Assembly: GCA_029934555.1 (NCBI GenBank)
Contig: JAOZMA010000016.1
Coordinates: 1-15,990, forward strand
Length of the DNA: 15,990 nucleotides
Reading direction: 5' to 3'
Source: Acidimicrobiia bacterium
GTDB taxonomy: Bacteria > Actinomycetota > Acidimicrobiia > Spongiisociales > UBA5794
The stretch's first letter is position 1; the number at the start of each line of letters is the position of its first letter. The notes beneath the pieces were generated by a model. It was not told the DNA's origin. It did not search any database and worked only from the letters and a program-made list of their open reading frames with translations. The position numbers were made by a program, and so were the translations under genes. This document shows, piece after piece, positions 5,823 through 11,976 of this stretch.

Positions 5823-6497
5823 ATGATCGGAGCGCTCCTGGCAACCCTCGGTGCCGGCGACTGCGAAGCACTCGGTGGTGGCTGGCTGATTCAACCGGTG
5901 GCTGCTTGGACGAGCCTCGCATACGCAGTCGTCGGACTTGTGCTGATTGTGTCTGCGACCGCAACATCGGTTCGGGAGCGCAGGCTTCGTATCGTTTTCG
6001 GTCTCCTGCTCATCGGAACCGGCATCGGCAGCTTCCTCTACCACGGCCCCCAACCCGCGATCGCAGGATTCACCCACGACATCACGTTCCTCACGACCTT
6101 GTGGTTCCTGATCATCATGAACCCGGCGATGCCATACGGACTTCGACGCGGATGGGCATGGGGGGCTGTTGCAACGATCTCCGCCTCCACGGCAGTGGTT
6201 CTCCTCATCGCTCCGACGTCGACGAACGTTCTCACAGCCATCTCCATCATCGCGCTGGTGATCTCAGACTTCCTCGTGCGTCGTGTCGGTGGAATCGACG
6301 GTCGCTGGTACGCAACGGCACTTCTGCTCTTCGCTGGTGCGATCATCTTCAATGTCCTCGGTCGCACCGGGGCGCCGACCTGTACTCCGGATCACGCGTT
6401 CCAATTCCATGGTGTGTGGCACGTTCTATCTGCAGTAGCGTTCGGTGCCTACTTCATCGCCACGACCCGACCACGAAATCAGGAGCCACTCCGTTGA
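5823..6497 (+). CDS. CREST-superfamily (alkaline-ceramidase-like) membrane hydrolase
   Basis: 224 aa with about seven membrane helices. The metal-site pattern of the CREST superfamily (alkaline ceramidase, PAQR receptors, Per1, TMEM8) is present: S70-x3-H74 in GSFLYHG at the second helix, D86 in FTHDITF, and H196-x3-H200 in FHGVWHVLSA in the last helix. An N-terminal DCE (13-15) and a C187 are the only cysteines. Known family members are zinc-dependent amide or lipid hydrolases, so a membrane-lipid amidase or lipase is the likely role; the substrate is unknown. Its stop overlaps the TTG start of the dehydratase gene (TTGA), so the two are co-translated. Fairly sure of the superfamily, unsure of the reaction. 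Confidence 0.8.
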   Translation: MIGALLATLGAGDCEALGGGWLIQPVAAWTSLAYAVVGLVLIVSATATSVRERRLRIVFGLLLIGTGIGSFLYHGPQPAIAGFTHDITFLTTLWFLIIMNPAMPYGLRRGWAWGAVATISASTAVVLLIAPTSTNVLTAISIIALVISDFLVRRVGGIDGRWYATALLLFAGAIIFNVLGRTGAPTCTPDHAFQFHGVWHVLSAVAFGAYFIATTRPRNQEPLR

Positions 6498-7444
6498 CAC
6501 TGCCCGTCGAATACGCCGATGTCGAAGCGGCTGCGCTTCGTATCGCCCCGTTCGTTCACCGCACACCGGTGTTCACGTCAGCGACCCTTGATCGGGAGTT
6601 GGGTGCCAGTGTGTTCTTCAAAGCGGAGAATCTGCAGAAGATCGGAGCGTTCAAGGCGCGCGGTGCAACGAACGCTGTCCTGCAGCTCCCTGACGACGTT
6701 TCGGCCGTGGTCACCCACTCGTCTGGCAACCACGGCCAAGCCGTCGCCTACGCAGCGGCGATCCGCAGCCTGCCTGCGTGGATCGTCATGCCACGAACCG
6801 CTCCCCAGCTCAAGATCGACGCTGTCCGCTCATACGGGGCTGAGATCGTCCTGTGTGACCATGCCGACCGGGAGACCACCGCCGCCGAAGTCATCCAACG
6901 TACCGGTGCAGTCCTGATCCACCCCTTCGACAACCCGGCGGTTATCGCCGGACAAGGCACTGCCACGCTCGAACTCTTGGAGCAAGTGGGCGGCCTCGAT
7001 GTGATCGTCACCCCCATCGGTGGAGGCGGGCTGCTCTCCGGTGCTGCGACCGTGGCCGCGGCGCAAGAGCGGGCGATCTCCGTTATCGGTGCGGAGCCGT
7101 TCGCGGTCGACGAAGCGTTTCGGTCGCTCCGATCGGGTCGACGGCTCGCGGGGGTTGTTGATCCCGTCACGCTGGCGGACGGGCTTCTGACGGGGATCGG
7201 CGCCAGGCCGTTCGCTATCCTGACGGCTCTTGGGACAGATGTCATCCGTGTGACGGAGACGTCGATTCTCGAAGCCGCATTGTTCCATCTCCAGCGGATG
7301 AAGCTCGTCGTCGAGCCGTCCGGCGCTACACCGCTCGCTGCCCTCAGAACGGAGCCGGCACGATTCGCCGACCGTCGTGTCGGCGTCATCATCTCGGGCG
7401 GCAACACGGATCTGTCATGGCTGGAGGCAGCGAACCGTCTCTGA
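6494..7444 (+). CDS. PLP-dependent threonine/serine dehydratase (or serine racemase)
   Basis: 316 aa, a fold-type II PLP enzyme without a C-terminal ACT regulatory domain, so the biodegradative/TdcB-serine racemase type, not IlvA. Visible landmarks: the PLP lysine K54 in GAFKARGA, the substrate loop SSGNHGQ (76-82), the phosphate-binding GGGGL (176-180), VEPSGATPLAAL (273-284), and SGGN (301-304) contacting the pyridine nitrogen. The expected reaction is L-Thr to 2-oxobutanoate or L-Ser to pyruvate plus ammonia; racemase or threo-hydroxyaspartate activity cannot be excluded. The frame is open upstream to 5906, but the start is TTG 6494-6496, with AGGAG 8 nt upstream and 4-base overlap with the CREST gene. 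It converges on thiI with an 11-bp gap and no terminator visible. Confidence 0.92.
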   Translation: MTLPVEYADVEAAALRIAPFVHRTPVFTSATLDRELGASVFFKAENLQKIGAFKARGATNAVLQLPDDVSAVVTHSSGNHGQAVAYAAAIRSLPAWIVMPRTAPQLKIDAVRSYGAEIVLCDHADRETTAAEVIQRTGAVLIHPFDNPAVIAGQGTATLELLEQVGGLDVIVTPIGGGGLLSGAATVAAAQERAISVIGAEPFAVDEAFRSLRSGRRLAGVVDPVTLADGLLTGIGARPFAILTALGTDVIRVTETSILEAALFHLQRMKLVVEPSGATPLAALRTEPARFADRRVGVIISGGNTDLSWLEAANRL

Positions 7445-7455
7445 CAACGTCCGGT

Positions 7456-8622
7456 TCAGGTCGCTCCCGGGAACCAGTCTTTCAGGAGGAACACCTTCCG
7501 TGTTGAGACCGCGTCGACCATCAGATAGCCGGGGATGTCCTTCACCGACCTGGCTACCTTCTCGGGCCGGGCGCCCGTTGCAACGGGCCGTCCTTCCGAG
7601 AGGTCACACACCTCCTGGGCACGTGCCGACATCTCGGCCGTTCCGATTCTCCTGGCGTAGTCGATGATGTCCTGCTTCGGGAGGCCAAGGAGCGGCCGGA
7701 AGATCGGAATCTTTGATTCCTCGGAGACTGCGACCAGGTGCGGCAGTGTTTGCGACGAGACCTGGCCCATGGAGTCGCCCATCAGCAGCGCAAGGATCTC
7801 TCGCTCCTGGGCGATCTGAGATGCTGCCCTGGCCATCAGGACCTTCAGCGCTACCTGGCGCATTCGAACGTCGACATGTTCGAGCAGTGCTTCTTTCACC
7901 GGCTGGAATTCGACGACGTGAACGATCGGGTCGGTGCCGTATCCCCATCGCTCCCACAGCGAGCGGGCGACCGCCACCGCGTGATCGGATTGCGAGCACG
8001 ACAGCGTGAAGTGAACGAACTCGACCGGGCATCCCCTGGACATCATCATCCACGCGGCCACGACGGAGTCGAAACCGCCCGAGATCAGGCAGAGGACGGG
8101 CTCCTGTGTGCCGACGGGGAGCCCGGCCGGGCCGCGATGGTGAGCGACCATGACGAAGGCCCTGTCATCGAGAACCATGACGTCGACCGTCTCCTGCGGG
8201 TCATCCAGGTTCACCGTCCCTCCTGCTTCGACCAGCAGAGCTCCGGATCTCGAGGCGAGATCGTACGATTTCCATGGATGGTTCCCCCGCCGCTTGACTC
8301 TCACGCCGAACGTTCGACCGGAGACGCGATCGCGGGTCAGGCGTGCGACCTCGGATGCGAGATCATCGAGATCGTCCGCTGCGAGCTCCACCATCTCATC
8401 GACGGACGCTATGCCGAACACCCTCGTTGCACGCTCCACGACCTCTTCGGTTCTCTCTCCCGGGTCAAGCGCGAATCGATGGGATCCCAGACGCTCGAGT
8501 GCCGCTTCGCAGCCCGCTTCGTCCAATGCCAGTTGGAGGCTCGAGAGGACGCGCTTGATCATTCGCGGCTGCGTGCGCCGCGATTTGAGGAAGATGTCAC
8601 CCGAGAGGGTGAAGTGGATCAT
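7456..8622 (-). CDS. thiI: tRNA 4-thiouridine synthase / sulfurtransferase ThiI
   Basis: 388 aa. The N-terminal ferredoxin-like part starts IHFTLSGDIFLKSRRT, and a THUMP domain follows (about 60-165). The PP-loop adenylation domain has SGGFDS (181-186) and GDSMGQVSSQTL (282-293), with RPLLGLPKQDIIDYARRIGT at 309-328. C339 (in QEVCDLSEGRP) sits where the E. coli Cys344 lies. There is no C-terminal rhodanese domain, as in Bacillus and archaeal ThiI, so the persulfide must come directly from a cysteine desulfurase. Role: adenylation and thiolation of U8 in tRNA, and in some organisms sulfur for the thiamine thiazole. The ATG at 8622 has GGGGAG 5 nt upstream. It follows the ThDP enzyme gene by 66 bp on the same strand. 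Confidence 0.93.
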   Translation of the reverse strand: MIHFTLSGDIFLKSRRTQPRMIKRVLSSLQLALDEAGCEAALERLGSHRFALDPGERTEEVVERATRVFGIASVDEMVELAADDLDDLASEVARLTRDRVSGRTFGVRVKRRGNHPWKSYDLASRSGALLVEAGGTVNLDDPQETVDVMVLDDRAFVMVAHHRGPAGLPVGTQEPVLCLISGGFDSVVAAWMMMSRGCPVEFVHFTLSCSQSDHAVAVARSLWERWGYGTDPIVHVVEFQPVKEALLEHVDVRMRQVALKVLMARAASQIAQEREILALLMGDSMGQVSSQTLPHLVAVSEESKIPIFRPLLGLPKQDIIDYARRIGTAEMSARAQEVCDLSEGRPVATGARPEKVARSVKDIPGYLMVDAVSTRKVFLLKDWFPGAT

Positions 8623-8663
8623 GTCGACTCCCCGGTCTCTCGATGCTCAAGGATACGGACCGT

Positions 8664-8683
8664 TGATCCGTTCGTCCGGATCA
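8664..8683 (-). other. Small hairpin between the ThDP enzyme gene and thiI
   Basis: TGATCCG (8664-8670) pairs perfectly with CGGATCA (8677-8683) over a 6-base loop, 5 bases after the stop of the upstream gene. No T run follows on the minus strand, so it is not a standard terminator. It might stabilise the upstream message or partly attenuate thiI. It may also be chance. Confidence 0.25.
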
Positions 8684-8688
8684 TGGGT

Positions 8689-10632
8689 TCATGTCCAGCG
8701 AGGCGATGTTCGGATCTCTACGAGCGATGGCCCGTCGTCGATCTGGAGAGCCTCTCTCAGTACGGGTTCGAGGTCATCCGGCTCGTCGACACGGAACCCC
8801 CGGCCGCCACAGAGCTCGGCGAACGCTGCGAAGTCGGGGTTGACGAGGTCCGTCTGCCACACGGGACGCAGTGCAGCGACCTGCTCGCGGCTGATCTTGG
8901 CGAGTTCATCGTTGTTCAAGACGATGTGTGTGATCGGCATGGCGTACTTGACGGCTGTGGTGAACTCCGCGAGATACTGGCCGAGACCACCGTCTCCAGA
9001 GATCGAGATGATCGGCCGGTCACCGTTGGTGGCGGCGAACGCCCCCATCGCAGCCGGCAGGGCGAAACCGATGGACCCGAGATAGCCGGACATGAGGACG
9101 TCCTGCTCTCCCCTGGACTCGAAGTAGTGGCCGAAGGCGTACGTGTTGTTGCCGACGTCGACGGCGATCACGGCGTCTTCCGGCACCAGCCTCGACAGCA
9201 CTTCGAAGACACGGGCGGGGTGCATCCAACCACGCTCATCCGTCTGGCCGGCCCGTCGCTCCTTCTCCGTCCGCCAGAGCTTCCATCGGTCGGCGATGGC
9301 TCTCCGAACGTCGGCGCGGTCTCGGTTCGGCAGATGCTGGTCGATGCGATCGAGGAAGACACCGATATCTCCCTGGATCGGAAGATCGACGGGGTGGAAC
9401 TTGCCGAGCGTCATCCGGTCCACATCGACCTGGATCGTGGTCTTCTTCTCTGAGATCCCCGTGTGGTTCGAGAACGATGCACCGAGCACGAGAAGGACGT
9501 CAGCCTGGGCGATGGTGGCGGCCGCCACCCGCGTACCCGACCGGCCGAGGGTGCCGCATGCCAGGGGATGGCCATCGCCGATCAGACCCTTCGCTTTGAA
9601 GGTCGTGATAACCGGGATGTCGAGCTTCTCGGCCAGGCGGATCACGCCCGCCCGATGGACCCGGGCACCGTTGCCTGCCACGATGACGGGGCTCTTCGCT
9701 CCCATCAGCAACTCGACCGCCTGCTCCACGTCCTCTCGCCTCGGCTCCACGCGTGGGTCGGCGAGCCGGCCGGCCCTCGGTCGTTCTGGCGGATTCTCGA
9801 GGCCCGACATCTCCTGCACCTCGTCGGGGAAGATCAGGTGACCGACGGACCGTTCGACGATGGCGTGCTTCAACGCCAGCGCCATCAGCTCGGTCGCATT
9901 CTCAGGCACGAGCACCGTCTGGCTCCACGCGGTCACCGCTTCGAACGCGCGGTCGAGTGGGACCTCTTGGAACGCCCCGGGACCGAGCACCTGGGTGTTC
10001 ACCTGCCCGGTCAGCGCCAGCACGGGCGCCCGATCGACGTTGGCGTCCCAGAGGCCGGTGAGGAGGTTCGTTGCACCGGGTCCTGCGATCGAGAAGCAAG
10101 CGGCAGGTCTTCCGGTGAGCTTCCCGTAGGCAGACGCTGCGAACGATGCAGCGCCTTCGTGGCGAACGCCGAAGTACCGCAATCGGCCATCGTCCTCCGC
10201 ACGTCTCAGGGCATCCGCAAGGCCGAGGTTCGAATGACCCACCATGCCGAAGACCGTGTCGATCCCCCAGTCCGTCATCACGGTCACCATCTGGTCCATC
10301 AACGTCTCGTGTTCGACGACGATGGGGAGTCCGACGCTCACGGCGTCGTCGGTCTGTCGAACCGGGAACGGAGTCGCTGCATCGTCGTACCCGCCCGGAG
10401 GTGCACCTGTTACGGGGTCGTACTCAAATCCATGCCACGGGCAGATCAACCACCCGTCTTCGATCGTGCCTTCTCCGAGCGGCCCGCCCTGATGGGGGCA
10501 CCGATTGTCGAGAGCACTGAGACCCGCCCCGGTCCTGGTCATGCAGATCGAGCGACCGCCGGCGATCACCGCCGTTACCTCGCCATTTCCGAGGTCCTCG
10601 ACGTCGACCTCGTGCCAGCGAACGTCGTCCAT
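8689..10632 (-). CDS. Rieske [2Fe-2S]-ThDP enzyme fusion (pyruvate-oxidase-like)
   Basis: 647 aa. Residues about 1-105 are a Rieske domain with both ligand pairs: C45-P-H47 in NRCPHQGG and C64-P-W-H67 in ICPWHGFEYD. Residues about 108-645 are a full-length three-domain ThDP enzyme of the PoxB/acetolactate synthase group. The Pyr domain has catalytic-type E159 (RHEGAASFAASAYG), SIAGPGATNLLTGL and GAFQEVPLDRAF. The central domain (about 300-430) has GRSGTR and QVDVDRMTLGKFHPVDLPIQGD, the PoxB-like cofactor domain. The PP domain has GDGG (546-549) and NND (573-575). The natural reaction is probably 2-oxoacid decarboxylation, possibly oxidative, with the Rieske centre as electron relay; this is inference. 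It lacks the C-terminal lipid-binding helix of E. coli PoxB. ATG at 10632 has GGAGG about 10 nt upstream. It lies between tRNA-Leu and thiI on the same strand. Confidence 0.92.
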   Translation of the reverse strand: MDDVRWHEVDVEDLGNGEVTAVIAGGRSICMTRTGAGLSALDNRCPHQGGPLGEGTIEDGWLICPWHGFEYDPVTGAPPGGYDDAATPFPVRQTDDAVSVGLPIVVEHETLMDQMVTVMTDWGIDTVFGMVGHSNLGLADALRRAEDDGRLRYFGVRHEGAASFAASAYGKLTGRPAACFSIAGPGATNLLTGLWDANVDRAPVLALTGQVNTQVLGPGAFQEVPLDRAFEAVTAWSQTVLVPENATELMALALKHAIVERSVGHLIFPDEVQEMSGLENPPERPRAGRLADPRVEPRREDVEQAVELLMGAKSPVIVAGNGARVHRAGVIRLAEKLDIPVITTFKAKGLIGDGHPLACGTLGRSGTRVAAATIAQADVLLVLGASFSNHTGISEKKTTIQVDVDRMTLGKFHPVDLPIQGDIGVFLDRIDQHLPNRDRADVRRAIADRWKLWRTEKERRAGQTDERGWMHPARVFEVLSRLVPEDAVIAVDVGNNTYAFGHYFESRGEQDVLMSGYLGSIGFALPAAMGAFAATNGDRPIISISGDGGLGQYLAEFTTAVKYAMPITHIVLNNDELAKISREQVAALRPVWQTDLVNPDFAAFAELCGGRGFRVDEPDDLEPVLREALQIDDGPSLVEIRTSPRWT

Positions 10633-10692
10633 ACGGTCTCTCCCTCCGGGTCCCCTCCGCTCAACGGTAGACCGCGGCCCATGATTCCGCGT

Positions 10693-10706
10693 TGAATCGC
10701 GATTCA
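10693..10706. promoter_or_regulatory. 14-bp perfect palindrome upstream of the Rieske-ThDP gene
   Basis: TGAATCG followed by CGATTCA is perfectly self-complementary. It lies 61-74 bp upstream of the ATG at 10632, where an operator would be expected. No recognised regulator consensus is matched, and no regulator gene is adjacent. The rest of the 128-bp gap (10633-10760) has the tRNA terminator and a weak TACCGT -10-like box near 10664-10669. Confidence 0.4.
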
Positions 10707-10726
10707 GTGTCTGGACCCGGAATGAA

Positions 10727-10762
10727 CAATGACACCAAGGAGTGGTGTCCTTGGTGTCATTG
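10727..10762 (-). terminator. Terminator stem-loop abutting tRNA-Leu
   Basis: CAATGACACCAAGGA (10727-10741) pairs perfectly with TCCTTGGTGTCATTG (10748-10762), a 15-bp stem over a GTGGTG-type loop. On the minus strand it is followed by TTCATTCC, a short T-containing tail. The stem begins within the last two bases of the tRNA CCA end. It probably ends the tRNA-Leu transcript and any read-through from the dpp operon. Confidence 0.65.
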
Positions 10763-10769
10763 GTGTCGG
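10743..10769. repeat. 9-bp triplicate of the tRNA-Leu 3' end
   Basis: TGGTGTCCT, TGGTGTCAT and TGGTGTCGG follow each other with a 9-bp period. Read on the minus strand they are CCGACACCA (the tRNA's own 3' end), ATGACACCA and AGGACACCA. The two extra copies form one arm of the terminator stem, suggesting the terminator arose by tandem duplication of the tRNA end. Confidence 0.7.
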
Positions 10770-10847
10770 AGAGAAGACTCGAACTTCCACAAGGTTTCCC
10801 TTACATGGCCCTCAACCATGCGCGTCTACCAATTCCGCCACTCCGAC
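10761..10847 (-). tRNA. tRNA-Leu (anticodon GAG)
   Basis: An 87-nt class II tRNA. Acceptor stem GTCGGAG (10841-10847 on the complementary strand) pairs with CTCCGAC (10765-10771), followed by discriminator A and an encoded CCA. The D-arm reads GGCGGAATTGGTAGACGC. The anticodon stem CATGG/CCATG encloses TTGAGGG, giving anticodon GAG for CUC/CUU leucine codons. A long variable arm contains AAGG-GAAA-CCTT. The T-arm GGAAG-TTCGAGT-CTTCT has one G-U pair. It lies 49 bp downstream of dppF on the same strand. Confidence 0.96.
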
Positions 10848-10859
10848 GTAGCGAGCACG

Positions 10860-10865
10860 AGTATA
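10860..10865 (-). promoter_or_regulatory. -10 box of the tRNA-Leu promoter
   Basis: TATACT on the minus strand, one base from the TATAAT consensus, ends 12 nt before the first tRNA base and would give a leader of about 6 nt. The -35 region is weak (GTCGGT at roughly 16-nt spacing). No terminator is visible between dppF and this box, so the tRNA may also be made by read-through. Confidence 0.5.
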
Positions 10866-10896
10866 GGAAGCCCGAGGGCGAACCGACGACGGGGAT

Positions 10897-11976
10897 CTAG
10901 TAGACCTTCTCGACTTCCGGGAAGAAACAGGCAACCCAGTGACCGGGTTCCAGCTCCTTGAACTCCGGTTCATCGACGTCACACTTGCCCGATACCGCCT
11001 TCGGGCAACGGGTATTGAACCGACACCCCGGCGGCGGATTGGCAGGGGAAGGGATGTCGCCTTCGAGGAGCATTCGTTTCCTGTTCGATTCGATGTGCGG
11101 GTCAGGAATCGGAACGGCGGACATGAGGGCATGTGTGTACGGATGCATCGGCCGGTCATACAGCGCATCGCGACCTGCCATCTCAACGATCTTCCCCAAG
11201 TACATCACAGCGACCCGATCAGAGATGTGCCGGACCACAGAGAGGTCGTGAGCGATGAACAGGTACGTCAGATCGAACTCGTCCTGCAGGTCATCCATGA
11301 GGTTGAGCACCTGGGCCTGGATCGAGACGTCGAGGGCTGAGACCGGTTCGTCGAGCACCATGAAAGATGGATTGAGGGCAAGGGCCCGGGCCACGCCGAT
11401 CCGTTGCCGTTGGCCTCCGGAGAACTCGTGCGGATAGCGGTTCGCGTGCTCGGGGCTCAGGCCGACCACCTTCAACAGGTCTTTGACCTTGTCGAGGCGC
11501 TCCTGCTTCGATCCCTCTCCGTAGACGGTGAGCGGTTCGGCGATGATCGTGGCGACCGTCATGCGTGGGTTCAGCGAAGCGTACGGATCCTGGAACACGA
11601 TCTGCATGTTCCTGCGCACCTGGCGCATGGTGTCCTTCTTCGCCGTAGCTACGTTGACGATCTCCTCATCCTCTGTCTCGAGTCGGAACCACACGTCGCC
11701 GGAGGTCGGCTGGAGCAGACGGAGCACAGATCGGGCCGTCGTCGACTTGCCGCAACCCGACTCGCCGACGAGCCCGAGTGTCTCACCCTTCTTGATCTCG
11801 AAGGAGATATCCGACACGGCCTGCACGGCGCCCACCTGTTTCCTGAAGAACACCCCTTTGGTGATCGGGAATTCCTTGACCAGATGGTTCACACGCAGGA
11901 TCACGTCATCCGGTAGATCCGATGCGTCGGTAGTCGCCACGCTATCGGCTGTGGGGTCGCTCTTGGTATCCGTCAC
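10897..11976 (-). CDS. Dipeptide/oligopeptide ABC importer ATPase (DppF/OppF type)
   Basis: 359 aa, nucleotide-binding subunit of the peptide importer. Motifs: Walker A GESGCGKS (71-78), Q-loop Q129 in IVFQDPYASLNP, signature SGGQR (186-190), Walker B MVLDE (206-210), and the H-loop H243 in IAHDLSVV. The C-terminal oligo_HPY region has the four-cysteine set C318, C324, C332, C350 (GCRFNTRCP, GKC, WVAC). The equivalent residues in mycobacterial OppD are reported to hold a [4Fe-4S] cluster. An acidic 22-residue N-terminal tail precedes the domain. GTG start (11974-11976) overlaps the dppD TGA (GTGA), with GAGGAGGG 6 nt upstream. Last gene of the operon. Confidence 0.95.
   Translation of the reverse strand: MTDTKSDPTADSVATTDASDLPDDVILRVNHLVKEFPITKGVFFRKQVGAVQAVSDISFEIKKGETLGLVGESGCGKSTTARSVLRLLQPTSGDVWFRLETEDEEIVNVATAKKDTMRQVRRNMQIVFQDPYASLNPRMTVATIIAEPLTVYGEGSKQERLDKVKDLLKVVGLSPEHANRYPHEFSGGQRQRIGVARALALNPSFMVLDEPVSALDVSIQAQVLNLMDDLQDEFDLTYLFIAHDLSVVRHISDRVAVMYLGKIVEMAGRDALYDRPMHPYTHALMSAVPIPDPHIESNRKRMLLEGDIPSPANPPPGCRFNTRCPKAVSGKCDVDEPEFKELEPGHWVACFFPEVEKVY

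Noticed and set aside
7738..9453. 571-aa plus-strand open frame across thiI and the ThDP enzyme
   Set aside because: It is antisense to two well-supported genes, has no recognisable domains, is His/Arg/Asp-rich and has no start signal. High GC makes such frames common.
9463..10695. 410-aa plus-strand open frame
   Set aside because: Antisense shadow of the Rieske-ThDP gene; its text mirrors the real codons and shows no family features.
10633..10760. TPP riboswitch upstream of the ThDP enzyme and thiI
   Set aside because: None of the conserved TPP aptamer segments (CUGAGA and the second conserved arm) is visible on the minus strand.
190..10847. A tRNA-modification island (trmI, thiI, tRNA-Leu)
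   Set aside because: The three lie in separate transcription units with unrelated genes between them, so proximity is not evidence of a linked system.
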